Notes: generated by a model from the sequence alone, not told the origin. A stretch of 64,000 nt of DNA from Streptomyces orinoci (GCF_003121295.1 NZ_PHNC01000007.1:124001-188000); one strand, 5' to 3'. Shown: positions 54,910 through 64,000, counted from the stretch's first letter. A program made the numbers and translations.

Positions 54910-57117
54910 ATGGGCGAGAAGACGACTGTCCACCCAGGGGCCGCCGGCAGAGCAGTGGCGGCCGACCGGCCCGGCGACATACGCAATGTGGTGCTGGTCG
55001 GCCACACCGGATCCGGCAAGACCACCCTGGTGGAGGCGCTGGCACTGGCCACCGGCGCACTCACCCGGGCGGGCCGCGTGGAGGACGGCGGTTCGGTCTC
55101 CGACTACGACGAGCTGGAGCACCGCCAGCAGCGCTCGGTCCAGCTCTCCGTGGTCCCGGTGGAGTGGGACGGCATCAAGATCAATCTGCTGGACACCCCC
55201 GGCTACGCCGACTTCGTCGGCGAGCTGCGGGCCGGGCTGCGCGCGGCGGACGCGGCCCTGTTCGTGATCTCGGCCGCCGAGGGCACCGAGGGCGTCACCG
55301 GCGCCACCCGGATGCTCTGGGAGGAGTGTGCGGCGGTCGGCATGCCCCGCGCCATCGTGGTGACCCATCTGGAGACGGCCCGGGCGGACTTCGCAGACCT
55401 CACGGAGACCTGCCGCGCCGCCTTCGGTGGTGACTCCGCCGAGAGCGTCCTCCCCCTGTACCTGCCGCTGTACGGCCCGGAGGGCCCCGACGGCCACCGC
55501 CCGGTGGCCGGGCTGACCGGGCTGCTCTCCCAGCGGGTCTTCGACTACTCCTCCGGCGAACGCCGGGAGACCTCGCCCGCCCCCGACCAGCTGCCGGTGA
55601 TCGAGGAGGCCCGCAACCGGCTGATCGAGGGGATCATCGCCGAGAGCGAGGACGAGACCCTGATGGACCGCTACCTCGGCGGCGAGGAGATCGACGTCAA
55701 GACCCTTATCGAGGACCTGGAACGGGCCGTGGCCCGGGGCACCTTCCACCCGGTACTGGCCGCCGCCCCCGCCCCCGAGGGCGCCCGCCAGGGCCTGGGC
55801 ACCGTGGAGCTGCTGGAGCTGGTCACCGGCGGCTTCCCCACCCCGGCCGAGCGCGAGGTGCCCGCCGTCACCGGGCTGGACGGCAGCCCGCGCCCCCCGC
55901 TGAGCTGCGACCCGGCCGGCCCGCTGGCCGCCGAGGTGATCAAGACCGCCTCGGACCCCTATGTGGGCCGGATCTCGCTGGTACGCGTCTTCTCGGGCAC
56001 CCTGCGCCCCGACGAGACCGTGCATGTCTCCGGCCACGGCCTGGCCGACCGCGGCCATGAGGACCATGAGGCGGACGAGCGGATCGGCGCCCTGTCCTCC
56101 CCCTTCGGCAAGCAGCAGCGCCAGCTGGCCCAGGCCATCGCCGGGGACATCGCCTGCGTCGCCAAGCTCGGCCGGGCCGAGACCGGGGACACCCTCTCCG
56201 CCTGCGGCGACCCGCTGCGCATGGAGCCCTGGCTGATGCCCGACCCGCTGTTGCCGGTGGCCATCCAGGCGCACAGCAAGGCGGACGAGGACAAGCTCTC
56301 CCAGGGCCTGGCCCGGCTGGTGGCCGAGGACCCCACCATGCGGCTGGAGCACAACCAGGACACCCACCAGGTGGTGCTGTGGTGCCTGGGCGAGGCCCAC
56401 CGCGACGCCGCCCTGGAGCGGCTGCGCAGCCGCTACGGCGTCCAGGTGGACACCGTGCCGCACCGGGTGGCGCTGCGCGAGACCTTCGGCTCCAAGGCCG
56501 CCGGGCGCGGACGGCACGTCAAACAGTCCGGCGGACACGGCCAGTTCGCCATCTGCGAGATCGAAGTCGAGCCGCTGCCGGGCGGATCGGGCATCGAGTT
56601 CGTGGACAAGGTCGTCGGCGGGGCGGTACCACGGCAGTTCATCCCCTCGGTGGAGAAGGGCGTACGCGCCCAGGCCGCCAAGGGCGTAGCCGCCGGCTAC
56701 CCGCTGGTGGACATCCGGGTCACCCTGCTCGACGGCAAGGCGCACTCGGTGGACTCCTCGGACGCGGCCTTCCAGACCGCCGGCGCCCTGGCCCTGCGCG
56801 AGGCCGCCGCCGAGGCCCGTATCCACCTGCTGGAACCGGTGGCCGACCTGCGGGTGCTGGTGGCCGACGAGTATGTGGGCCCGGTGATGAGCGACTTGTC
56901 CGGGCGGCGCGGCCGGGTGGTGGGCACCGAGCAGGCCGCCGGCGGGCGCACCCTGGTGCGGGCCGAGGTCCCGGAGATCGAGATCGGACGGTACACGGTG
57001 GACCTGCGCTCGCTGTCCCATGGCACCGGCCGGTTCAGCCGCTCCTACGCCCGGCACGAGCCAATGCCGCCCCAGCTCGCCGACCGGATCCGCGAACAGG
57101 CCGAAAACGGCGCATAG
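54910..57117 (+). CDS. Elongation factor G-like translational GTPase
   Basis: 735 residues with the EF-G domain order: GTPase domain, beta-barrel, then domains III-V (KGVRAQAAKGVAAGYPLVDI near domain IV). G1 is GHTGSGKTT (31-39) and G3 is DTPG (95-98). The G4 motif reads THLE (152-155) rather than NKxD, so guanine recognition may be altered. It is not the main fusA, which sits with the ribosomal genes. Paralogues of this kind in mycobacteria (FusA2) do not replace EF-G. The ATG at 54910 has GGAAGGCGAGG upstream. Confidence 0.88.
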   Translation: MGEKTTVHPGAAGRAVAADRPGDIRNVVLVGHTGSGKTTLVEALALATGALTRAGRVEDGGSVSDYDELEHRQQRSVQLSVVPVEWDGIKINLLDTPGYADFVGELRAGLRAADAALFVISAAEGTEGVTGATRMLWEECAAVGMPRAIVVTHLETARADFADLTETCRAAFGGDSAESVLPLYLPLYGPEGPDGHRPVAGLTGLLSQRVFDYSSGERRETSPAPDQLPVIEEARNRLIEGIIAESEDETLMDRYLGGEEIDVKTLIEDLERAVARGTFHPVLAAAPAPEGARQGLGTVELLELVTGGFPTPAEREVPAVTGLDGSPRPPLSCDPAGPLAAEVIKTASDPYVGRISLVRVFSGTLRPDETVHVSGHGLADRGHEDHEADERIGALSSPFGKQQRQLAQAIAGDIACVAKLGRAETGDTLSACGDPLRMEPWLMPDPLLPVAIQAHSKADEDKLSQGLARLVAEDPTMRLEHNQDTHQVVLWCLGEAHRDAALERLRSRYGVQVDTVPHRVALRETFGSKAAGRGRHVKQSGGHGQFAICEIEVEPLPGGSGIEFVDKVVGGAVPRQFIPSVEKGVRAQAAKGVAAGYPLVDIRVTLLDGKAHSVDSSDAAFQTAGALALREAAAEARIHLLEPVADLRVLVADEYVGPVMSDLSGRRGRVVGTEQAAGGRTLVRAEVPEIEIGRYTVDLRSLSHGTGRFSRSYARHEPMPPQLADRIREQAENGA

Positions 57118-57124
57118 TTCATAA

Positions 57125-57156
57125 GCCGCCCGCCCAACGCCCCCCGGGCGGGCGGC
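57125..57156 (+). terminator. Terminator of the EF-G-like gene
   Basis: An 11-bp perfect stem GCCGCCCGCCC/GGGCGGGCGGC with a 10-nt loop starts 7 nt past the stop and is followed by ATTCGGATCTTT. Confidence 0.8.
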
Positions 57157-57236
57157 ATTCGGATCTTTCGACGACAGGCGGCGGCCCGCACCACTAACCT
57201 GGACGCCGCGACGGGCGCGCGGCATTGGGGGCAGCA

Positions 57237-58886
57237 GTGGCAGACGGCTTCGACTTCAGTCCGGGGGCACAGATCCCGATCGCGGGCGGTGCCGGACAGA
57301 CCGCCGCGACCCAGGCGCTGGCCTCGGCCGCCTACCGCGACGGCCCCATGGACGAGCTGCTCAAGGCCAACTCCGAGTGGACCGCCTCCGCCATCAAGAA
57401 GCCGCGCATATCGCTCTTCGAACCCAACCTGGGCGAGGCCTTCTCCCGCGCCGTCCAGACCCGGATGCTGGGCGAGGGACGCAAACCGCTCATCCAGTCC
57501 TTCGGCACCGAGCCCCAGGTGATCGTCGAGCACTGCCTGGCCGCCACCCGCATCCGCAAACTGCGCGACGTCCGGCTCACCCTGATCATGGTGGTCTTCG
57601 GGCTGCTCTTCCTGCCCGGCGTACTGCTGTGGCTGGGCGCCTTCCAGCTGCGCCGCACCATCGCCGGCGCCCAGAACAAACGGGCCGGCGCCCTGGGCAC
57701 CGCCCTGCTCGGCCTGCTGGCCGTGCTCGGCGTGATCTTTATGATCAAGCTGCCGTTCACCGGCTTCTGGGGCGTCTATCTGCGCGCCATGCTGGTCGCC
57801 CCGGTCATCGGCTGGTACTGGGCCAAGCTCGTTTGCGAACGTACCGCCCAGGACCTGCGCGAACGCTGGAGCGGCCTGCTCTCCGGCGGCGGCGTGGGCG
57901 CCAAGATCCCCGAGGCGGTGCCCCAGGCCCCCGGCGAGAGCGCCGCCGAACAGCTGCGCCAGAGCCTGGAGCGGCTGTCCGCCGAGCAGAAGAGCAATGT
58001 GGTCTTCTACGCCGGGCCCAAGGGCATACTCGGCATGGGCACCCGCTGGGGCAGCTGGCAGCTGGCGGAGGAGCTCGTCCCCGCCGAACCCGGCAAGGAC
58101 ATCAACCCCTTCCGCAGCTGGGACATCATGCGCGCGGTCCATGACCAGCTGCGCCTGCTGGAGCGCACCCCGGTCAACACCGGCGGCCTCACCGCGCCCT
58201 TTGTGGAGCACTGGGTGGTCTCCCCCATCGGCGAGGGCGCCGACTCAGTCTCCCGCAGCGCCGGGGACGAGGGCACCTTCCAGATACGGGGCGCCGAACT
58301 GCAGAAGATCTGCAACGAACAGCACTTCGGCAGCGGCGACCGGCACTACCTGGGCGTGCAGTTCGTGCTCTGGGACGGCCAGTTGGTGATCACCCTGCTG
58401 ATCAATGTCACCGTGCTGCACAAGACCCTGCGCATCGAGGTCACCGGCCATGCCCTCGGCCCCATCCACCCCGTCTTCAACGGCAAGCCCAAGAACCGCA
58501 CCAAGTCCTTCCGCAAGGGCATCAAGTTCTGGGAGACCTGGGAACGCACCCTTCCGGTGGTCGAGGCCCGCGAGGTGGTCCGGCTGGCCGCCCGGGCCCC
58601 GCTGACCTGGTACCCCCCGCTGCTGGAGTACTGGGGCGGCAAACTGGTCCTCCCCGAGCCCTTCGGCCTGCGGCACGCCTGGGCCGACAAGCCCTGGCGG
58701 CACCGCTTCATGGCCGATGACGCGCTGCGCGCCGCCACCCCCGTGCTGCGCGTGGTGCACGAGGCGGCGCTGCGGGTGCTGGCCGAACACGGCGTGAACA
58801 CCGAGCGGTTCGGCAACCGGGCCACCTTCCTCAGCGGCGCCGTCCAGGACCCCACCCCGCGCCAGGCCGACGTCTACAACGCCTGA
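57237..58886 (+). CDS. Large membrane protein of unknown function
   Basis: 549 residues, not recognised. The N-terminal ~95 residues are hydrophilic. Three hydrophobic segments follow at about 115-210 (LTLIMVVFGLLFLPGVLLWL, ALGTALLGLLAVLGVIFMIK, GVYLRAMLVAPVIGWYWAKL). A large cytoplasmic domain then contains VVFYAGPKGILGMGTRWGSW and FVLWDGQLVITLLINVTVLH. No catalytic motif is evident. The GTG at 57237 was preferred over an in-frame TTG four codons upstream because GGGGG lies 8 nt before it. It may use its own promoter after the EF-G terminator. Confidence 0.75.
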   Translation: MADGFDFSPGAQIPIAGGAGQTAATQALASAAYRDGPMDELLKANSEWTASAIKKPRISLFEPNLGEAFSRAVQTRMLGEGRKPLIQSFGTEPQVIVEHCLAATRIRKLRDVRLTLIMVVFGLLFLPGVLLWLGAFQLRRTIAGAQNKRAGALGTALLGLLAVLGVIFMIKLPFTGFWGVYLRAMLVAPVIGWYWAKLVCERTAQDLRERWSGLLSGGGVGAKIPEAVPQAPGESAAEQLRQSLERLSAEQKSNVVFYAGPKGILGMGTRWGSWQLAEELVPAEPGKDINPFRSWDIMRAVHDQLRLLERTPVNTGGLTAPFVEHWVVSPIGEGADSVSRSAGDEGTFQIRGAELQKICNEQHFGSGDRHYLGVQFVLWDGQLVITLLINVTVLHKTLRIEVTGHALGPIHPVFNGKPKNRTKSFRKGIKFWETWERTLPVVEAREVVRLAARAPLTWYPPLLEYWGGKLVLPEPFGLRHAWADKPWRHRFMADDALRAATPVLRVVHEAALRVLAEHGVNTERFGNRATFLSGAVQDPTPRQADVYNA

Positions 58887-58911
58887 GCCGTCCGCCCGCC
58901 CTCGCCGGGCC

Positions 58912-60126
58912 TCACCGGAAGATCCCGGTGTGGCCCAGCGAGTAGCGTCCCGGCTGCGGATAGACGGCCAGACCGTGCGGCCCGGCGCCCACCGGGATCC
59001 GGGCGATCTGATGCCCGTCGGTGGTGTCGATGGCGTACACCTCGCTGTTGTAACGCCCCGAGAGCCACAGCACCTTGCCGTCCGCCGACACCCCGCCCAT
59101 GTCCGGGCTGCCGCCGTCCGGCAGCTGCCACTTGTGCACCAGCTTCCGGGTGGCCAGGTCGAGCACCGAGATGGAGCCCTCGCCCCGGTTGGAGATGTAC
59201 ATCGACTTCGAGTCCCGGCTCACATAGAGACCGTGTGCTCCCTTGCCGGTGGGCATCAGCCAGGGCTCGTTGAACCGGTCGCCGTCCAGCACCCAGATCC
59301 CGTCCGCCATCATGTCGGCGATGTACCAGGTCTTCCCGTCCGAGGCGATCTTCACATCCTGTGGCATCGCCCCGTCGAAGGGCAGCTTCTGCTGCCCGAT
59401 GACCTGCATCTTCGCGGTGTCCACCTTGAGCAGTTCGCCGGAGAACTCACAGGAGACGATGAAGTACCGCCCGTCCGGCGAGAAGTCGGCGTGGTTGACG
59501 CCCAGGCAGCTCACCGGAACCGTCTTCTTCCGGGCCATGGTGTGCGCGTCCCGGAACACCAGCTCCCGGTCCATCGAGGCCATCACCACCGCGTACTTGC
59601 CGTCCGGGGTGAAGTAGAGGTTGTAGGGGTCATGGACGTCCACCGGCTTGCCCGCCTTACCGGTGGCCGGGTCGATCGGGGTGAGGGTGTGCCCCCGGTC
59701 GTTGTTGACCCATAGCGTCTTCAGATCCCAGGACGGCACCACGTGCTGCGGCTGGTTGCCCACCGGAATGGTCTCGATGACCTTGTAGGTCTTGGGGTCG
59801 ATCACACTGACCGTGTCCGACTCGGTGTTGGGCACATACACCCGGGACGGGAAGTTCTTCACCACCGGCGAAAGGGCGTTGGGGCGGTCGGCGGCATAGA
59901 CGTCATTGGGGTCCAGCAGCGGCGGCATCCCGGGCAGCCCCTGTGGCATGCCGCGCGCCGCGCCCTGGCTGGCGCGCTGCTGCGGCTCCCGGCCGGTCGC
60001 TCCGGAACCGCCGTCCGACCCCCCGCAGCCGGCCACGGCCAGCAGCGCTCCGGCGGCGGCCCACAAGGCGGCCCGGCGAACGCCGCACAGTCGGGTACGG
60101 GAACCAACACGCGAGAACTGGATCAT
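58912..60126 (-). CDS. YVTN beta-propeller lipoprotein
   Basis: 404 residues. The signal peptide ends in the lipobox AVAGC with Cys34, so the mature protein is a surface lipoprotein. Repeated blade motifs follow (SRVYVPNTESDTVSVIDPKT, SKSMYISNRGEGSISVLDLA, KVLWLSGRYNSEVYAIDTTD), about seven YncE/YVTN-type blades. The ligand is unknown. Its ATG overlaps the stop of the deacetylase-like gene by 4 nt (ATGA), so the two exported proteins are made together. Confidence 0.88.
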   Translation of the reverse strand: MIQFSRVGSRTRLCGVRRAALWAAAGALLAVAGCGGSDGGSGATGREPQQRASQGAARGMPQGLPGMPPLLDPNDVYAADRPNALSPVVKNFPSRVYVPNTESDTVSVIDPKTYKVIETIPVGNQPQHVVPSWDLKTLWVNNDRGHTLTPIDPATGKAGKPVDVHDPYNLYFTPDGKYAVVMASMDRELVFRDAHTMARKKTVPVSCLGVNHADFSPDGRYFIVSCEFSGELLKVDTAKMQVIGQQKLPFDGAMPQDVKIASDGKTWYIADMMADGIWVLDGDRFNEPWLMPTGKGAHGLYVSRDSKSMYISNRGEGSISVLDLATRKLVHKWQLPDGGSPDMGGVSADGKVLWLSGRYNSEVYAIDTTDGHQIARIPVGAGPHGLAVYPQPGRYSLGHTGIFR

Positions 60127-60920
60127 CGGGTCAGCAGCTCCGTAGTCGTCACCGCTCGCAGACCGCGGCGGTGCAGGCCGTCGAGGATCGCGGGCAGCGC
60201 GGCGACCGTGCCGGCGTGCCCGAAGTGCAGGCTGACGACCGACCCGGGCCGTACCGCGTCCAGCACGGTACGCCGGACCACCGCCGCGCCCGGGTCGGTG
60301 AAGTCGAGGGAGTCCACGTCATAGGACAGAACGTGCGGATAACCGGCCTTGCGCGCCAGCCGCTGCACCAGCGGGGTGGCCCGCCGCGCCCGGGAGGGAC
60401 GGAACCAGCGGCCGATGCCGCCGGTGAGCTTGCGCAGCCGGTCCGCGCACTGGGTGATCTCGGCATAGGCGGCCTGGGCGCTCATCGAGCAGATGTCGAG
60501 GTGGCGCATGGTGTGGTTGCCCAGTTCATGCCCGCCGTCCAGCACCCGGCGGGCCAGCTGCGGCTGTTCGTCCAGCCAGTCGCCCACGGCCAGCACGGTG
60601 ATCCGGGCCCCGGCCCGTTCGGCCTCGGCCAGCAGACCGTTGGCCGATTTGGCGTCACCGCGGCCGTGAAAGGTGAGCGCCACCGCCTTGCCCTGCCGGG
60701 AGCCGTGCTCGATCTGCGCCGGGAGGTCGGCGGGCAGCGCGGGCAGCCGGGGCGGCACCGGCCGCTGCGGTACGGGCGAGGCGGACGCCCGGGCCCTGGC
60801 CGGTTCCCCCGCCCTGGCCGCACCCTCCTCGTCACAGCCCGCGAGCGGTGCCCCGGCCACTGAGGCAAGGGCACCGCTCGCGGCTGCGCGCAGCACGGCA
60901 CGGCGGTGCAGGAAGGTCAC
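60123..60920 (-). CDS. Degenerate polysaccharide deacetylase (CE4/NodB-like) lipoprotein
   Basis: 265 residues. The N-terminus HRRAVLRAAASGALAS and lipobox PLAGC (Cys29) suggest a Tat- or Sec-exported lipoprotein. The NodB fold is recognisable: the metal-binding HTMRH (136-140) is kept, and SLHFGHAGT resembles the last motif. The first motif, normally TFDDGP with the metal Asp and base Asp, reads TFHGRGD. It is therefore probably not an ordinary deacetylase; it may bind glycans or use a shifted Asp89. It is coupled to the beta-propeller gene. Confidence 0.83.
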   Translation of the reverse strand: MTFLHRRAVLRAAASGALASVAGAPLAGCDEEGAARAGEPARARASASPVPQRPVPPRLPALPADLPAQIEHGSRQGKAVALTFHGRGDAKSANGLLAEAERAGARITVLAVGDWLDEQPQLARRVLDGGHELGNHTMRHLDICSMSAQAAYAEITQCADRLRKLTGGIGRWFRPSRARRATPLVQRLARKAGYPHVLSYDVDSLDFTDPGAAVVRRTVLDAVRPGSVVSLHFGHAGTVAALPAILDGLHRRGLRAVTTTELLTR

Positions 60921-60995
60921 TGCACCATTAGAGCCTTTACCGCCGGATTTGTGTCGATTTTCCGGTTAGTCGGGTGATTCGTGTCCCCTGACGTC

Positions 60996-61556
60996 TTACG
61001 CGGCGGGCCAGGCGTCCGCCAGCATCTTCCGGGTGTCCGCCAGGAGTTGGGGCAGCACCTTGGTGTGACCGATCACCGGCAGGAAGTTGGTGTCCCCGCC
61101 CCATCGCGGCACCACATGCTGGTGCAGGTGAGCGGCGATGCCGGCCCCGGCCACCGCCCCCTGGTTCATGCCCACATTGAAGCCATGGGCGCCGGAGGCG
61201 GACCGCAGCGCGCGCATGGACCGCTTGGTGAAGTCGGCCAGCTCGGCGGTCTCCGCCTCATCGAGGTCGGTGTAGTCGGCGATATGCCGGAAGGGGACCA
61301 CCATCAGATGGCCGCCGTTGTACGGATAGAGGTTCAGCACGGCGTAGACCCGCTCGCCCCGGGCGATGATCAGGCCGTCCTCATCCGACTTCTCCGGAAT
61401 CGAGCAGAACGGGCAGCCGTCCCCGGCCCCCGGGCCGGTCGGCTTGTTCTCTCCCTGGATGTACGCCATCCGATGGGGAGTCCACAGTCGCTGGAAGGCG
61501 TCCGGGATCCCGACTCCGATCTGCTGCTCCGGCTCACTCGTCATGCCGTGCAGCAT
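60996..61556 (-). CDS. HIT family hydrolase
   Basis: 186 residues of the histidine-triad nucleotide hydrolase superfamily, Fhit/Ap4A-phosphorylase-like branch. The catalytic triad is HLHQHVVPRWGGD. The CPFC with downstream histidines may bind zinc. The conserved FQRLWTPHRMAYIQGENKP starts the core. Two starts are possible, ATG 61556 and ATG 61544; the first has AGGGA nearby and is used here. It lies 71 nt downstream of thrS. Confidence 0.9.
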   Translation of the reverse strand: MLHGMTSEPEQQIGVGIPDAFQRLWTPHRMAYIQGENKPTGPGAGDGCPFCSIPEKSDEDGLIIARGERVYAVLNLYPYNGGHLMVVPFRHIADYTDLDEAETAELADFTKRSMRALRSASGAHGFNVGMNQGAVAGAGIAAHLHQHVVPRWGGDTNFLPVIGHTKVLPQLLADTRKMLADAWPAA

Positions 61557-61579
61557 ATTCCCTGGCCCTCGACGCCAAG

Positions 61580-61603
61580 AGGGGCGGCCCTGGAGCCGCC
61601 CCT
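61580..61603 (-). terminator. thrS terminator hairpin
   Basis: AGGGGCGGC pairs with GCCGCCCCT (9 bp) around a 6-nt loop, 24 nt past the thrS stop and just before the HIT gene. No U-tract. Confidence 0.65.
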
Positions 61604-61627
61604 CCTCCCGCCGGGGCGGGACGCGCC

Positions 61628-63604
61628 TCACACCTGGACGCGGCGCTCCACCACATCGACCAGCTTGGCCAGCGCCTCTTCCCGGGGGACGCCGTTCTCC
61701 TGGGAACCGTCCCGGTAGCGGAAGGAGACCGTGCCCGCGTTCATGTCCTCGTCACCGACGATGATCATGAACGGCACCTTGGACTTCTGGGCGTTGCGGA
61801 TCTTCTTCTGCATCCGGTCCGAGGAGGCGTCCACCTCCACCCGGAGGCCCTTCTTGCGGGCCTCGGCCGCGAACTCCTGCAGATACGGGACATGGGCGTC
61901 GCCGATCGGGATGCCCACCGCCTGCACCGGGGCCAGCCAGGCCGGGAACGCGCCCGCGTAGTGCTCCAGCAGCACCGCGAAGAAACGTTCGATCGAGCCG
62001 AAGAGGGCACGGTGGATCATCACCGGCCGCTGCCGCGAGGCATCCGCCGCGGTGTACTGCAGATCGAAGCGCTCCGGCAGGTTGAAGTCCAGCTGGATGG
62101 TGGACATCTGCCAGGTACGGCCGATGGCGTCCTTCGCCTGCACCGAGATCTTCGGGCCGTAGAAGGCCGCGCCACCGGGGTCGGCGACCAGTTCCAGACC
62201 CTGCTTCTCGGCCACCTTGCGCAGCGTCTCGGTGGCCTCCTCCCACGCCTCGTCGGTGCCCACGAACTTCTGCTCGTCCTTGGTGGACAGCTCCAGGTAG
62301 AAGTCGTTGAGGCCGTAGTCACGCAGCAGGTCCAGCACAAAGGTGAGGGTCTTGTCGAGCTCCTCCGCCATCTGCTCGCGGGTGCAGTAGATGTGCGCGT
62401 CGTCCTGGGTGAAGCCGCGCGCCCGGGTCAGGCCGTGCACCACACCCGACTTCTCGTACCGGTACACCGTGCCGAACTCGAAGAAGCGCAGCGGGAGTTC
62501 ACGGTAGGAGCGGCCCCGCGCATCGAAGATCAGGTTGTGCATGGGGCAGTTCATGGGCTTGAGGTAGTAGTCCACGCCCTCGTCGAGCTGCATGGGCGGG
62601 TACATACCGTCCGCGTACCAGTCCAGGTGCCCCGAGGTCTCGAAGAGCTTCCCCTTGGTGGCGTGCGGGGTGTAGACGAACTCGTAGCCCTCTTCCTCGT
62701 GCCGCTTGCGCGAGTAGTCCTCCATCACCCGGCGCACGATGCCGCCCTTGGGGTGGAAGACCGCCAGGCCGGAGCCGATCTGCTCCGGGATGGAGAACAG
62801 GTCCAGCTCGGCACCGAGCTTGCGGTGGTCGCGCTTCTCGGCCTCGGCGAGGAACTCCAGGTGCGCCTTGAGCTCGTCCTTGGTCGGCCAGGCGGTGCCG
62901 TAGATGCGCTGCAGCATCGGGTTCTTCTCGCTGCCCCGCCAGTACGCGGCCGCGTTCCGCATCAGCTTGAACGCCGGGATCATCCGGGTGCTGGGCAGGT
63001 GCGGACCCCGGCAGAGGTCCTTCCAGCACAGGTCCCCGGTCTTGGGGTCCAGGTTGTCGTAGATGGTCAGCTCGCCGGCGCCGACCTCCACATCCGCGCC
63101 GTCGTCGTGGGAGGCGGAGCCCTTGAGGCCGATCAGCTCCAGCTTGTACGGCTCGTCCGCCAGCTCCTCGCGGGCCGCCTCGTCGGTGACCACCCGGCGG
63201 GAGAACTTCTGTCCCCGCTTGATGATCTCCTGCATCTTCTTCTCGATGAGCTTGAGGTCATCGGGGTGGAAGGGCTTCTCCACATCGAAGTCGTAGTAGA
63301 AGCCGTCCTTGACCGGCGGGCCGATGCCCAGCTTGGCCTCGGGGAACAGCTCCTGCACGGCCTGGGCCATGACATGCGCGGTGGAGTGGCGCAGGATGTT
63401 CAGGCCGTCCTCGGAGGAGATCTCCACCGGCTCGATCTCGTCACCGTCGGCCGGCTCGTAGGCGAGGTCCTTCAGCTCCCCGCCGACCCGGGCGGCGACA
63501 ACGGTGCGCTGACTGGCGAACAGCTCGGCCGCCGTGGTGCCCGTGGTCACCACGCGCTCTTCCCGCTCGGAATCGCGTTGGATGATCACACGGACGTCTG
63601 ACAC
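61628..63604 (-). CDS. thrS: Threonyl-tRNA synthetase
   Basis: Class II synthetase of 658 residues. An N-terminal TGS domain ([20 protein letters not shown]) is followed by an editing domain with [16 protein letters not shown], the zinc cysteine in [14 protein letters not shown], motif 2 ([20 protein letters not shown]) and an anticodon-binding domain. It starts at GTG 63604. I saw no T-box-like leader in the 84-nt upstream gap. Confidence 0.97.
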   Translation of the reverse strand: MSDVRVIIQRDSEREERVVTTGTTAAELFASQRTVVAARVGGELKDLAYEPADGDEIEPVEISSEDGLNILRHSTAHVMAQAVQELFPEAKLGIGPPVKDGFYYDFDVEKPFHPDDLKLIEKKMQEIIKRGQKFSRRVVTDEAAREELADEPYKLELIGLKGSASHDDGADVEVGAGELTIYDNLDPKTGDLCWKDLCRGPHLPSTRMIPAFKLMRNAAAYWRGSEKNPMLQRIYGTAWPTKDELKAHLEFLAEAEKRDHRKLGAELDLFSIPEQIGSGLAVFHPKGGIVRRVMEDYSRKRHEEEGYEFVYTPHATKGKLFETSGHLDWYADGMYPPMQLDEGVDYYLKPMNCPMHNLIFDARGRSYRELPLRFFEFGTVYRYEKSGVVHGLTRARGFTQDDAHIYCTREQMAEELDKTLTFVLDLLRDYGLNDFYLELSTKDEQKFVGTDEAWEEATETLRKVAEKQGLELVADPGGAAFYGPKISVQAKDAIGRTWQMSTIQLDFNLPERFDLQYTAADASRQRPVMIHRALFGSIERFFAVLLEHYAGAFPAWLAPVQAVGIPIGDAHVPYLQEFAAEARKKGLRVEVDASSDRMQKKIRNAQKSKVPFMIIVGDEDMNAGTVSFRYRDGSQENGVPREEALAKLVDVVERRVQV

Positions 63605-63688
63605 CGGACTCTCCTGACTCAGGGGACGCGACAGCGGACGCTGCGCGCCTGAATCGTACCGAGCCCCGCCGCCCGACCGCTAAACGCC

Positions 63689-64000
63689 TCAGCCGTCCCC
63701 TTCCTTCTCCCCCAGCGCGTCCAGACTGGCCTGCAGCGACTTCAGCAGCCGGTCGCGCTCCGAGGCATCCACCGCCGCCGGCACCACGCTCCCGCCGGTC
63801 AGCCGCCGGAATCCGCCCCGGCTCTCCAGCCGCCCGCTGACCACCACCGGCAGCCCCACCAGATGGGCCTGGCCGGCGGTCCGGTAGTCGTCCTCCCCCA
63901 GCTCCGCCCGGACCTCCGCCACCTCGGCCCCGTCCAGCACCCGCAGCCGCACCACACCGGGCCCGCCCGGGGCCTCGCGCCACATCCGCACCACGGTCCC
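63689..64000 (-). CDS. Hypothetical protein, 3' part only
   Basis: The last 103 residues of a gene that begins beyond the right edge of the window; the frame is open to the edge (…TVVRMWREAP). Visible sequence includes VVRLRVLDGAEVAEVRAELG and LPVVVSGRLESRGGFRRLTG, a beta-rich pattern, ending in a short charged helix. No family was recognised. It probably lies upstream of thrS on the same strand. Confidence 0.7.
   Translation of the reverse strand, partial: GTVVRMWREAPGGPGVVRLRVLDGAEVAEVRAELGEDDYRTAGQAHLVGLPVVVSGRLESRGGFRRLTGGSVVPAAVDASERDRLLKSLQASLDALGEKEGDG

Noticed and set aside
53971..57225. Minus-strand open frame continuing from the acyltransferase far upstream across pgsA and the EF-G-like gene
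   Set aside because: The acyltransferase N-terminus is at 53970 with a GTGA overlap to pgsA. The upstream extension is antisense to the conserved EF-G-like gene and has no protein-like features.
63605..63688. Possible T-box leader before thrS
   Set aside because: The gap is only 84 nt and lacks the conserved T-box sequence and terminator/antiterminator pair.

Overview
The window is very GC-rich, uses GTG and TTG starts freely, and carries bldD, the streptomycete IHF-like gene mihF, a zinc-free S4 gene and mycobacterial-type PIM lipid genes. It therefore comes from the conserved chromosomal core of a Streptomyces or close relative. Nearly all genes are housekeeping. Most are read from the minus strand, so transcription runs mainly from right to left. 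I saw no insertion sequence, prophage, CRISPR array, tRNA or rRNA.

Layout by coordinate. 1-5.7 kb: priA (cut by the window edge), metK, coaBC, rpoZ, gmk and mihF. 5.9-15.9 kb: a full de novo pyrimidine operon read as pyrR-pyrB-pyrC-(small membrane protein)-carA-carB-pyrD-pyrF, with a PyrR-type RNA loop beside the pyrR ribosome binding site. 16.1-16.6 kb: bldD, read divergently, with a textbook BldD box in its own promoter. 16.7-30.8 kb: a long minus-strand run read as rpsD, two small membrane or coiled-coil genes, alaS, ruvX, mltG, aroE, aroC, aroK, aroB, aroQ, an ATPase, an M24-peptidase-like gene, efp and nusB. Many of these overlap by 4 nt. 30.8-31.6 kb: a DUF2470-type gene preceded by an iron box. 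31.7-35.9 kb: rarA, a VKOR gene, hisS and a metallo-beta-lactamase hydrolase. 36-38.3 kb: an exported cyclophilin and a DUF349 protein on the plus strand.

38.4-50.1 kb: rel, apt, secF, secD, yajC, ruvB, ruvA, ruvC, yebC, pdxT and pdxS, covering stringent response, protein export, Holliday-junction processing and vitamin B6. 50.2-51.6 kb: a LemA-like gene and a divergent membrane protein. 51.8-54.6 kb: a phosphatidylinositol mannoside operon (pgsA, acyltransferase, pimA). 54.9-58.9 kb: an EF-G-like GTPase and a large unknown membrane protein on the plus strand. 58.9-64 kb: a beta-propeller lipoprotein coupled to a degenerate polysaccharide deacetylase, then a HIT protein, thrS and a truncated hypothetical gene.

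No clearly novel multi-gene system stands out. The most interesting points are regulatory elements (iron box, PyrR loop, BldD box), four copies of an intergenic repeat family, and several proteins whose catalytic motifs have decayed (PriA, the M24 peptidase, the CE4 deacetylase and the EF-G-like GTPase). Starts were chosen by reading frame, ribosome binding site and overlap; all coordinates were counted by hand.
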